Positions 1-5,847 of a stretch of DNA of 5,847 bases are shown piece by piece. Each line of letters opens with the position of its first letter. The stretch's first letter is position 1. The notes under the pieces were generated by a model. The model was given only the letters and a program-made list of their open reading frames with translations. It was not told the origin of the DNA and made no database searches. This DNA comes from Acidobacteriaceae bacterium (GTDB lineage: Bacteria; Acidobacteriota; Terriglobia; Terriglobales; SbA1): NCBI GenBank assembly GCA_003156615.1, contig PMHI01000077.1, positions 3,569 to 9,415 on the forward strand, given 5' to 3'. The position numbers and the translations under genes are program-made.

Positions 1-2819
1 TAGATGGAAGCACCCGTGGCGTCCGGGCGGATCGTGCCGGTGAATCCGGTCCCTGGCACAGCCGCCAAATAAACAGGCGTCTCTGGCAAGCCCGTTCCGG
101 CGATGATCGTAATGAGGACGGTCCAGCCCTTCAATAGCCTGCCTGGCCAGCCCGTCATGAGAGTTCCGCCTCCCAGGCCCTCGCCGCTCGTGTATTGCAC
201 CTGCAGATTGAGCAGGTGACGTTGATCAAAACTCGAAAGCGAGCGCTCCGCATGCAGATCGAGCCAGTTCTGCGCGATAGCCGGTGTTGGCGCGGCCGGG
301 CTCTGAGTCGGCGCGCCGGTGGATTCAGAATCAGTCGAGCCCAGCGTGCTGGCGGTGACGTGCCCCAGTCCACCTAGTTGCCCATCGTCGTCGATCGATT
401 TTGAAAATGTGTAAAGTAGCGATGCGGCGAAGCCGTTAAGCAGCCTGCGGCGCAGTTGGACTTGGCCTGCTTGACGCGCGGAGTCGCCGCCCGAAGTTTG
501 ATAGACGAAGCCCGAGGGGCACGTAGGACAAGAGTTCGTTGCGCCGATCGGGTAAGTGTTAGGAAGAAATTGCTGGACGCCCCGCGTGCCTTTGACGCCG
601 AGGTAGGTCGCGGTGAACTGGATCGCCGCTGGCAAATCGCGCTGCGCCGACAACTTCCACTCCTGCGCGTAACCGACCCTGAAGTTAGGATCGACGGCAA
701 AGGTGTCGGGCGTGATGGACGAACATGGATTGAAACCATTGGCCAGGGTGAGTGGACACGCGGCACCGTTCTCGACGCTCAGACTCTTCGAGAACGGGGC
801 TTGCTGGGCAAGATCGAGCGCGGTCGTCTGGTAGACAGACGTATCGTGATAGACGCCGTAGCCGGCGCGGACAACGATGGTTGACGCCGGAATGGGCCGC
901 CACGAGACGCCAATGCGTGGTTCAAAGCCGAGCCTGTCTGGACGAATGAGCGAACTGGGATAGTGGTTGCCGGTGAGCGGGCCCACTGGATCGGTGCCGA
1001 GGACGGGAGCCACCGCGGTGAAGTCAGGAGCTACGTCGAGATTGACGAGCCGCCCGTGGATCTCCGTGATCGGCGCGCCGTACTCCCAGCGCATGCCGGC
1101 GTTGATCGTGAGCGTCGACAGGATACGCCAGTCATCTGTAGCGTAGGCGTCGTAGACCAGTTCGCGGAGATATTTGTCGGCGTTGCCAAAGGCAACGGAA
1201 CTCGTGTCGGGCACGCCGATAAGGAAGTCGGCGAGGTCGGAGCCACCAGTGGTTACACCGCTGGCCGTGCCCTGAGTTGCAGCGCCGGTGAATGTGAAAA
1301 TGCCGCGCGGATTCTGCTGGAAGAAATCGTTGAACTGCTGCTTACGAAAATCGCCACCGATGGTGACGTTATGCTGGCCGTGATAGATGGCTGTAGAACC
1401 CGAGAAGCCGTCGGTGCGGGCGCGATTGAATGAGCTCAGCCCGTCGCTGAGGGCGGCGATGCCACTTGAAAAGTTCAGCGTGGGCGGCCCCCAGTTGGAG
1501 GGGTCTTGATCGTTGCCGACAATGCCGGCAATGCCCGATACGTTCTGGCGGTTTTCAAAATAGGGCACAATGTTCGTTCTGAGCCGGCTGAAGCGATAGC
1601 TGGCGTAGACGAAGAAATGCTGGCTGAAACGGTGGGCCCAGTTGATGTTCGCGTTGACTCCGAGAGTATCGGTTGTATCGGTAAAACCGAACAAGTTGGC
1701 GTTGCCCGCCCGTGTACTCTGAAAGTTGAATCTCCCATAGAGCTCGTCTTTGCGTCCAAGCGTCTTGTCGAGGCGCGACTGCAGCGCATCCTGATGACTG
1801 CTGTTGAGCACGGGCACCTGGTAGTTGTAGAGCGAATCGCCAACAATATTTGGCAATGGATAAAGCTGCAACAGGGCCTGTGCCTGCGGGCTGACAGGAA
1901 CGACATTGCCAGGGAACGGCAGGCCGGTTGCGGGATTGAAGGCGACGACCGGTTGACCAAGAGGGTTGAGAAGGCCTGCGAGATTGCCCATCCTTTCTTC
2001 CGCGGTGGGTACGAGGCCGGACTCGGTCTGGGCGATGTGGTCGCGCGTCCACTGGTAGGCAACGAAGAACATGGGCCCGTGCGGCAGCAGATGCGGGATC
2101 TTGATCGGTCCTCCGAGGGTAAAGGCTCCGGTGATGCGATTGTAGAAAGCCTTAGGAGTTTCGAGCCCGCTGAGTGAGTAGGGACGTGCGTCAAGCGCGG
2201 AGTTATCGAAAATAGCGGCAAGCCCACCATTGTAGAGACTCTTGCTGTTCGCTCTTCTGTTGCCGAAGGCCTGGTCAAGCGAGAATCTTGAGATCGCCGC
2301 ATTGTTGACGCTGCCGTTGACCAGGAATCCGTCCGCGGACTGGCCGCTCGCCTCGTCCTGCGGCTTTGGTATCTCGGGAAGGTTTGAAGCGTCGGCTGCG
2401 GCGGGCTTCTTCGCGGCCGCCGCGGAACTCACGGTTGGCGGCGGATTAGGCGCCAGTTTCGTGCGCCCCATCATCTGGTTGAGAGGCAGCAACGTCAATT
2501 CAAACTTCGCCGCAGGAGTATTCGGGGTGATGGTCACGTCGGCTGCGAGCGTCGAGAAACCCTGCATCTCGATCTCGACCCTGGCGGGTCCTTCTACCAG
2601 GTCGGTGATGGTGAACAGACCTCCCTGGTCAGAGACCGTATTGACGTTCTTCGTCCCTTGCGTCACCGTGACCGTGGCTCCAGGCACAGGCCAGCCATGG
2701 AAGGTGACTTGGCCGTGATATGGCGAAGCGGAAGCTAGCGCGGGAAGTGCGAGCGCTGGTAGCGTGCAAACGAGGACGCAAACCAGTTGGAAGGTCCGAT
2801 GCACTCGCCGCTGTGACAC
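1..2819 (-). CDS. Oar-like TonB-dependent outer-membrane receptor with carboxypeptidase-regulatory-like N-terminal domain (C-terminus cut by window edge)
   Basis: One minus-strand frame is open from about 2819 to the left edge with no stop, giving 939 codons of a larger protein. Residues 1-31 look like a signal peptide: Arg-rich start, hydrophobic core LVCVLVCTLPALAL, cleavage after ALASA. Residues about 34-113 resemble a carboxypeptidase-regulatory-like beta-sandwich (GQVTFHGWPVPGATVTVTQG, then a DQGGLFTITDL turn). A Pro/Ala-rich linker follows (about 122-163). The rest is typical of acidobacterial Oar-like receptors: NSALDAR (206-212), LGGPI (235-239), FFVAYQWTR, DDWRI, GMRWEYG (575-581), EPRIGVSWR, ARRGYGV-like AGYGVYHD, TFSKSID and a final GTGLPETPVYLA. 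Probably on the order of 100 residues are missing. Cysteines come in close pairs (688/699 and 764/767), suggesting loop disulfides. The start is a GTG with GGAG 11 nt upstream; GTG at 2804 and TTG at 2837 are alternatives. It is the third gene of the operon, about 32 nt after the M56 gene. The cargo is unknown. The family call is strong; the start is moderate. Confidence 0.92.
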   Translation of the reverse strand, partial: MSQRRVHRTFQLVCVLVCTLPALALPALASASPYHGQVTFHGWPVPGATVTVTQGTKNVNTVSDQGGLFTITDLVEGPARVEIEMQGFSTLAADVTITPNTPAAKFELTLLPLNQMMGRTKLAPNPPPTVSSAAAAKKPAAADASNLPEIPKPQDEASGQSADGFLVNGSVNNAAISRFSLDQAFGNRRANSKSLYNGGLAAIFDNSALDARPYSLSGLETPKAFYNRITGAFTLGGPIKIPHLLPHGPMFFVAYQWTRDHIAQTESGLVPTAEERMGNLAGLLNPLGQPVVAFNPATGLPFPGNVVPVSPQAQALLQLYPLPNIVGDSLYNYQVPVLNSSHQDALQSRLDKTLGRKDELYGRFNFQSTRAGNANLFGFTDTTDTLGVNANINWAHRFSQHFFVYASYRFSRLRTNIVPYFENRQNVSGIAGIVGNDQDPSNWGPPTLNFSSGIAALSDGLSSFNRARTDGFSGSTAIYHGQHNVTIGGDFRKQQFNDFFQQNPRGIFTFTGAATQGTASGVTTGGSDLADFLIGVPDTSSVAFGNADKYLRELVYDAYATDDWRILSTLTINAGMRWEYGAPITEIHGRLVNLDVAPDFTAVAPVLGTDPVGPLTGNHYPSSLIRPDRLGFEPRIGVSWRPIPASTIVVRAGYGVYHDTSVYQTTALDLAQQAPFSKSLSVENGAACPLTLANGFNPCSSITPDTFAVDPNFRVGYAQEWKLSAQRDLPAAIQFTATYLGVKGTRGVQQFLPNTYPIGATNSCPTCPSGFVYQTSGGDSARQAGQVQLRRRLLNGFAASLLYTFSKSIDDDGQLGGLGHVTASTLGSTDSESTGAPTQSPAAPTPAIAQNWLDLHAERSLSSFDQRHLLNLQVQYTSGEGLGGGTLMTGWPGRLLKGWTVLITIIAGTGLPETPVYLAAVPGTGFTGTIRPDATGASI

Positions 2820-2851
2820 CGCTTTCGCTTCTCCCAAAGTTTCATTCCGCG

Positions 2852-4972
2852 TCAGTTTTCCGAAGGCTTCTCGACATGGTCGATCACGAGAACCTCGGCG
2901 AGTGCCTTGGTGGCGTCAAGCTTAAGCCCTATCTGCTCCTGAATCGCGGTATACAGCCCCGGGGGTGCCGCGGCACTGTCTGTTGGGGGAGGAATCTTGG
3001 CTCCCATTCCGCCGAACTGCGAATCGTCGGGCGTCCACTTGAGGGTGAAGTCGAACCTTCCGTTTAGTCCGGTCTGATCGAGGACCGGGCGGTCAAGCAC
3101 GGCCTCCTGCATCAAGCCGGCGAAGTCAGCCATATTTGCGTTGGTAACATGCAGATCACCCAGCCCCTGGAAGAAAAGCCCCGGAAGCCCATTCGGATCC
3201 CCTTCACTCTTAGTCAACTTTTGCCCGGTCTTCGCGACCGACAGGACATAGACCGAAAGCTCTTTCTTGTCGCGGTGAAAACTGAGTTTGAAGCGCTCGA
3301 CAATCAGCTTCTGCAACATGCCTTTCCATTGCTTGTCGCTGGGTGCGCCTTCACCATCGGGCTGCGCGTCGATATCAAATTTATCCGTCTCTGCCCAACT
3401 CGGGGCCCCCATGACTTGTTTGGCATGGACTCCGTAGGCAAACGACATCATCTCATTGAGTGAGACGTTGATCGTCTGGAAACGACGCCCCCTGACCAGG
3501 AACGCCTTGCGCTGCTCGTCCGGTTTGGTCGGCTTGATGGTGGCGACCTCGAAGCTGGGTGAAGCATTCGCATCCATCGGCGGCAGTTTCGGCGGCGGCA
3601 CCGGAATGGCCCATTCCGTTTCGGGCGTAGCCCGCGTCAGAGTAAGGGGCAGAGGGTTTGCCCCTTGACTCCAGTTGCCAGTAATCGACTTGCCGTCCGC
3701 GCTCAGCTTGCCTTCATACGTGCCGCCGATTGCCGTGAGCGACATCTTCACCGTCGTACCCTCCAGCGTAATTTTGGTTACTGGAAGGGGAGCTCCACCC
3801 TGGTCAATGCTGTAGAAAACCGCTTTGTATCCGCCCCCGTCCGCCTTTGAGATCTTGACCACCGTTCGGAGATCTTGGCCGGCGTGCAGCGTGCCCTGCC
3901 AGGTGTCGGCGATGTTTGTCGTCGGATTCTCCGCCGTGGATTGAGCACGGACTTGCGGGATGTGTACCAGCCCAAGAAAGACTGGCGCAGCAATCGCGGC
4001 AACTGCGGCCATGGTGAGCAACAGTTTCCTGCTGAAATCGAGCTTGCGTGCAACCTGCTTCGTCATGATGCGCACAATGCTCCTCTTCAGGTCTGATCCC
4101 GTAATACCCGACATGCAAGCCAGAGGAGATCCAACATAGAACCTGCAGACGTCGAGGATGCTCTCGGCATAGAGTCGTGCTTCGTTGCCCGACTGCAGCA
4201 CGGCTTCGTCGCAGGCCCGCTCGCGCTCCTCAAGCAACCGAGCCCTGATCCACCAAACGGCGGGATGAAACCAGAACGCCGCCTCCACCAGCATGTGGAT
4301 GGCGGCGGTGAGGTTATCGCGCCGGCGAATGTGCCACAGTTCATGGGCGATGATGGCGCTGAGCTGCGATGGGGAGAGCCGGTCATTGATGTTTTCTGGC
4401 AGCAGAAGCACGGGTCGAACGATGCCGAACACGCCGGGCTCCAGCATGCGAGGCGAAGACAGAACCGGCACATTTGCCGGCAGCTTTATCTGCATCGCTG
4501 AAGAGGCGCGGACGACTGACCGGATCGTCCACCAGGTACGAGCCCACGAAAATACCATGGAGAGAAATCCGCACAGCCAGACCGACAACACGATTGCCGG
4601 CAGCAGATTGGCATAGTGTTCGGGAACGAAGGGCGCTTTGCTGAGATGCTCTGCGGTGGAGGCCGCTGCAGTTTGCGGGAAGGGCTGCGTGATTTGCTCC
4701 ATCACAGCCGCCAATGCCGGCCGCTTGGCAGTAGTCGCAACTGCGGTACGCAGCGATTCACCGGCAGCGATCAGGAGCGAAAACGGAATCAGGAATTTTA
4801 CCGAGGCGATCATCCAAACCCAGTAGCGGGTGCGGGCCTGGTTCGTCCGCAGGGCCAAAGTGAGCATCCACGCGACCAGTACAACGATCGTTGACTGCCA
4901 GAGATGATTAACCAGCGCAGCAGTCCAGACTTCGTTGGTCCAGGTTTCGTTCCAGAGTGCCGGAGATATCAT
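2852..4972 (-). CDS. M56 (BlaR1/MecR1-like) membrane metallopeptidase fused to a lipocalin-like module and a DUF3738/TIGR03435 domain
   Basis: This is a 706-residue predicted inner-membrane sensor protease. Membrane segments lie at about 27-42, 50-71, 123-144 and 316-338. Between the third and fourth is the cytoplasmic zinc peptidase: PGVFG/RPVLLLP lead-in, HELWH at 210-214 (two His ligands and the catalytic Glu), a hydrophobic helix, then ERACDEAV at 251-258, which probably supplies the third zinc ligand. After the fourth segment the chain should be periplasmic. Residues about 357-448 form a WQGTL...GGTYEGKLSADG...GNWSQG beta-rich, lipocalin-like module, followed by a Pro-rich linker (457-470). 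Residues about 471-701 are a DUF3738/TIGR03435 domain (FEVATIKPTKPD, LNEMMSFAYGV, MLQKLIVERFKLSFHR, VLDQTGLNGRFDFTLKW). No penicillin-binding sensor (SxxK/KTG arrangement) is seen, so the ligand is probably not a beta-lactam. ATG 4972 is preferred over the in-frame ATG at 4993 because AAGGAG sits 8 nt upstream of 4972, while 4993 lies inside the blaI-like gene. By family analogy it would trigger inactivation of the adjacent repressor. Confidence 0.95.
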   Translation of the reverse strand: MISPALWNETWTNEVWTAALVNHLWQSTIVVLVAWMLTLALRTNQARTRYWVWMIASVKFLIPFSLLIAAGESLRTAVATTAKRPALAAVMEQITQPFPQTAAASTAEHLSKAPFVPEHYANLLPAIVLSVWLCGFLSMVFSWARTWWTIRSVVRASSAMQIKLPANVPVLSSPRMLEPGVFGIVRPVLLLPENINDRLSPSQLSAIIAHELWHIRRRDNLTAAIHMLVEAAFWFHPAVWWIRARLLEERERACDEAVLQSGNEARLYAESILDVCRFYVGSPLACMSGITGSDLKRSIVRIMTKQVARKLDFSRKLLLTMAAVAAIAAPVFLGLVHIPQVRAQSTAENPTTNIADTWQGTLHAGQDLRTVVKISKADGGGYKAVFYSIDQGGAPLPVTKITLEGTTVKMSLTAIGGTYEGKLSADGKSITGNWSQGANPLPLTLTRATPETEWAIPVPPPKLPPMDANASPSFEVATIKPTKPDEQRKAFLVRGRRFQTINVSLNEMMSFAYGVHAKQVMGAPSWAETDKFDIDAQPDGEGAPSDKQWKGMLQKLIVERFKLSFHRDKKELSVYVLSVAKTGQKLTKSEGDPNGLPGLFFQGLGDLHVTNANMADFAGLMQEAVLDRPVLDQTGLNGRFDFTLKWTPDDSQFGGMGAKIPPPTDSAAAPPGLYTAIQEQIGLKLDATKALAEVLVIDHVEKPSEN

Positions 4973-4974
4973 GC

Positions 4975-5358
4975 CTATTTCTCCTTGAGACAAATGCTTC
5001 GCAAGGTCTGTTCCGCGTCCTTTACATCTTCAAGAGACAGCTTGCCAGATTCGATGAGGTGCGCCATGACCGGTTGAGTGCGCCCTCCAAAGAGGGCAAG
5101 CAGATCATCGATCAACCTGCGCTGCGCAGCTTCACGGGAGATTTCCGCGACAAAAATGTGGAAGTTGCCAACCTTCTTCACTCGACGGACGACGTTCTTA
5201 GCTTCCAACCTATACACGGTCGTTTGAATCGTTGTATACGCCGGCTTTTGCTTCGACGGAAAGGCTTCTTGAATTTCGCGAATCGAGCACTCTCCTTGCG
5301 TCCAAAGCGCCTCCATAATCTGAAATTCGAGTTTCGACAACTTTTTGGCCCGTGTCAC
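4975..5358 (-). CDS. BlaI/MecI/CopY-family transcriptional repressor
   Basis: This 127-residue protein has the family's usual length and order. Residues about 7-75 form the winged helix: LSKLEFQIMEALW opens helix 1, then CSIREIQEAF, the recognition helix AYTTIQTTVYRLEAKN (40-55), and a wing with RRVKKVGNFHIFVAE. Residues about 76-127 form the helical dimerisation arm (RRLIDDLLALFGG, HLIESGKLSLEDV), where MecI and BlaI are cleaved during induction. The start is GTG, chosen because AGGAGG lies 5 nt upstream and the protein begins where family members begin. It is first in the operon and its stop is 2 nt from the M56 start, so it should be the DNA-binding target of that protease. A promoter with an embedded palindrome directly upstream suggests autorepression. 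CopY-type metal sensing is unlikely because there is no CxCxxxxCxC tail. The family is certain; the regulon is inferred. Confidence 0.96.
   Translation of the reverse strand: MTRAKKLSKLEFQIMEALWTQGECSIREIQEAFPSKQKPAYTTIQTTVYRLEAKNVVRRVKKVGNFHIFVAEISREAAQRRLIDDLLALFGGRTQPVMAHLIESGKLSLEDVKDAEQTLRSICLKEK
4981..4986 (-). promoter_or_regulatory. Ribosome binding site of the M56 gene, inside the end of the BlaI-type gene
   Basis: AAGGAG is encoded by the Lys-Glu codons just before the last Lys and stop of the repressor, 8 nt before ATG 4972. It fixes the M56 start at 4972 and implies translational coupling between repressor and protease. Confidence 0.8.
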
Positions 5359-5360
5359 GT

Positions 5361-5369
5361 CCTCCTCCT
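5361..5369 (-). promoter_or_regulatory. Strong ribosome binding site of the BlaI-type gene
   Basis: AGGAGGAGG on the minus strand offers a full AGGAGG 5 nt before the GTG at 5358. It decides the GTG start and suggests efficient translation of the repressor once transcribed. Confidence 0.75.
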
Positions 5370-5382
5370 ATAGCTGTTCGAT

Positions 5383-5411
5383 TGTTTACTACACGTGTTT
5401 GTAAAGGTCAA
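5383..5411 (-). promoter_or_regulatory. Predicted sigma-70-like promoter of the BlaI-M56-receptor operon
   Basis: On the minus strand, TTGACC (5411-5406; 5 of 6 to TTGACA) is followed after exactly 17 nt by TAAACA (5388-5383; matches T, A and A at positions 1, 2 and 4 of TATAAT). The start codon at 5358 would follow a 5' leader of roughly 20 nt that contains the Shine-Dalgarno sequence. The -35 is good and the -10 is weak, which would suit a repressed promoter. This is based on consensus matching only. Confidence 0.6.
5385..5405. promoter_or_regulatory. Candidate BlaI-type operator palindrome
   Basis: The plus strand reads TTTAC at 5385-5389, a perfect ACACGTGT palindrome at 5391-5398, and GTAAA at 5401-5405. 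Together they make an imperfect dyad of about 21 bp containing the TAC-TACA/TGT-GTA type core expected of BlaI/MecI operators. It fills the promoter spacer and overlaps the -10 of the operon promoter, the position where a repressor would block RNA polymerase. Assignment to this BlaI protein is inferred from position and symmetry. Confidence 0.6.
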
Positions 5412-5460
5412 GAGCGTTTGTTCTGGACCATGTTCCGATCTCGCTTTTGCCATGTCTGCC

Positions 5461-5465
5461 GGAGG
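5461..5465 (+). promoter_or_regulatory. Ribosome binding site of the winged-helix regulator
   Basis: GGAGG lies 8 nt before ATG 5474. Another ATG at 5469 is in a different frame, only 3 nt from the GGAGG, and reaches a stop after seven codons, so 5474 is the start. Confidence 0.75.
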
Positions 5466-5470
5466 ATAAT

Positions 5471-5493
5471 GTCATGTCTTATACCGACATGAC
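5471..5493 (+). repeat. Perfect 8-bp inverted repeat spanning the start codon of the winged-helix regulator
   Basis: GTCATGTC (5471-5478) and GACATGAC (5486-5493) are exact reverse complements separated by 7 nt (TTATACC). In mRNA they would form an 8-bp hairpin with a 7-nt loop that sequesters the ATG at 5474. In DNA they would be a dyad suitable for a dimeric regulator. Both arms are also coding. Confidence 0.6.
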
Positions 5494-5847
5494 TTCCACT
5501 CACACCACCGCAACGTCGCGCCGGGTCCGATTCGATGCGTTTGAGTTTGACATGGAGACCGGGGAACTTCGGAAAGGCGGACTTCGGCTGCTGCTGCAGC
5601 CGCAGCCGGCGACTCTGCTCAGCGTGCTGCTCTCTCCTCCCGGTGAACTGGTCCGTCGCGAGCGTATCCGGCGGGCGCTGTGGGGCGACGATACGACGGT
5701 GGATTTTGAACTGGGGATGAATCGCTGCGTCCGCCAACTGCGGGCAGCCCTGCTGGATAACCGGGGAACGCCACGCTATATCGAAACACTGGCCCGGCGC
5801 GGATATCGATTTATCGCTCCGGTTTCGGCGCTGCCGGATCCGCTGGT
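5474..5847 (+). CDS. Winged-helix (OmpR/ToxR/CadC-type, Trans_reg_C) transcriptional regulator, N-terminal part, cut by window edge
   Basis: The frame gives 124 complete codons and is open at the right edge. Residues about 18-117 form a Trans_reg_C DNA-binding domain: VRFDAFEFDMETGELRKGG (N-terminal beta-sheet), LQPQPATLLSVLLSPPGELVRRERIRRALWGDD (helices 1 and 2), VDFELGMNRCVRQLRAALLDN (recognition helix region) and RYIETLARRGYRFIAPV (wing). There is no receiver domain before it, so this is the ToxR/CadC architecture rather than a classical response regulator. In Acidobacteriota such domains are usually followed by TPR, TolB/WD40-like or membrane-plus-periplasmic sensor regions; which one applies here cannot be seen. 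The start ATG is supported by GGAGG 8 nt upstream. It is divergent from the BlaI-type operon across 115 nt, so it may share regulation or act on that operon. The start codon lies in a perfect inverted repeat. Confidence 0.93.
   Translation, partial: MSYTDMTSTHTTATSRRVRFDAFEFDMETGELRKGGLRLLLQPQPATLLSVLLSPPGELVRRERIRRALWGDDTTVDFELGMNRCVRQLRAALLDNRGTPRYIETLARRGYRFIAPVSALPDPL

Noticed and set aside
374..949. Several plus- and minus-strand small frames around 374-949
   Set aside because: All lie over the receptor frame, which runs without a stop here and matches Oar-like C-terminal sequence.
1506..2177. A 223-codon open frame on the plus strand
   Set aside because: It is antisense to the receptor gene, has no recognisable domain, and lies opposite a well-supported coding frame.
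1475..2302. A 275-codon open frame on the minus strand
   Set aside because: It is out of frame with the receptor, which reads continuously through the region with recognisable family motifs. Its Ser/Arg/Thr-rich composition is typical of a shadow frame in GC-rich DNA.
12..2819. Receptor as a pseudogene because no complete frame is visible
   Set aside because: The missing stop is due to the window edge. The start-side and left-edge reading frames are the same and no internal stop was found.
2820..2851. Possible terminator or separate promoter between the M56 gene and the receptor
   Set aside because: The 32-nt gap has no stem-loop with a T-run and no promoter-like pair. It holds only a GGAG-type ribosome binding site.
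2242..3067. Two plus-strand open frames opposite the receptor start and the end of the M56 gene
   Set aside because: They are antisense to clear signal peptide, beta-sandwich and DUF3738 coding sequence, and show no family motifs.
4970..4993. Longer M56 start at ATG 4993
   Set aside because: It would add MSQGEIG, overlap the repressor gene by 19 nt and lack a good ribosome binding site. ATG 4972 has AAGGAG at 8 nt.

Overview
The window looks like a piece of an Acidobacteriota chromosome, most likely from the Solibacter/Bryobacterales side. The evidence is a DUF3738 (TIGR03435, 'soil-associated') domain, an Oar-like TonB-dependent receptor of the type expanded in that phylum, a BlaI/M56 pair, and a ToxR/CadC-type winged-helix regulator, all in GC-rich DNA. 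The lineage is an inference from protein families, not from a marker gene.

Layout: almost all of the window is coding. Positions 5358 down to the left edge hold a tight three-gene minus-strand operon. It runs from a BlaI/MecI-family repressor (5358-4975), through an M56 (BlaR1-like) membrane metallopeptidase carrying a lipocalin-like module and a C-terminal DUF3738 domain (4972-2852), to an outer-membrane TonB-dependent receptor with an N-terminal carboxypeptidase-regulatory-like domain. The receptor starts near 2819 and is still open at position 1, so its C-terminus lies outside the window. The first two genes are separated by 2 nt and the last two by about 32 nt. A 115-nt divergent intergenic region (5359-5473) follows, with a convincing sigma-70-like promoter for the operon and a palindromic candidate BlaI operator in its spacer. 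From 5474 to the right edge on the plus strand is the N-terminal DNA-binding domain of a second transcription regulator, cut by the window end.

Working model (inference): the M56 protein senses something in the periplasm through its DUF3738/lipocalin-like region rather than through a penicillin-binding domain. It then causes inactivation of the BlaI-type repressor and derepresses its own operon, including the outer-membrane receptor. This would be a BlaR1/BlaI-style proteolytic switch rewired from beta-lactam resistance to control of an envelope transporter or receptor. No RNA genes, mobile elements, CRISPR arrays or terminators were found.
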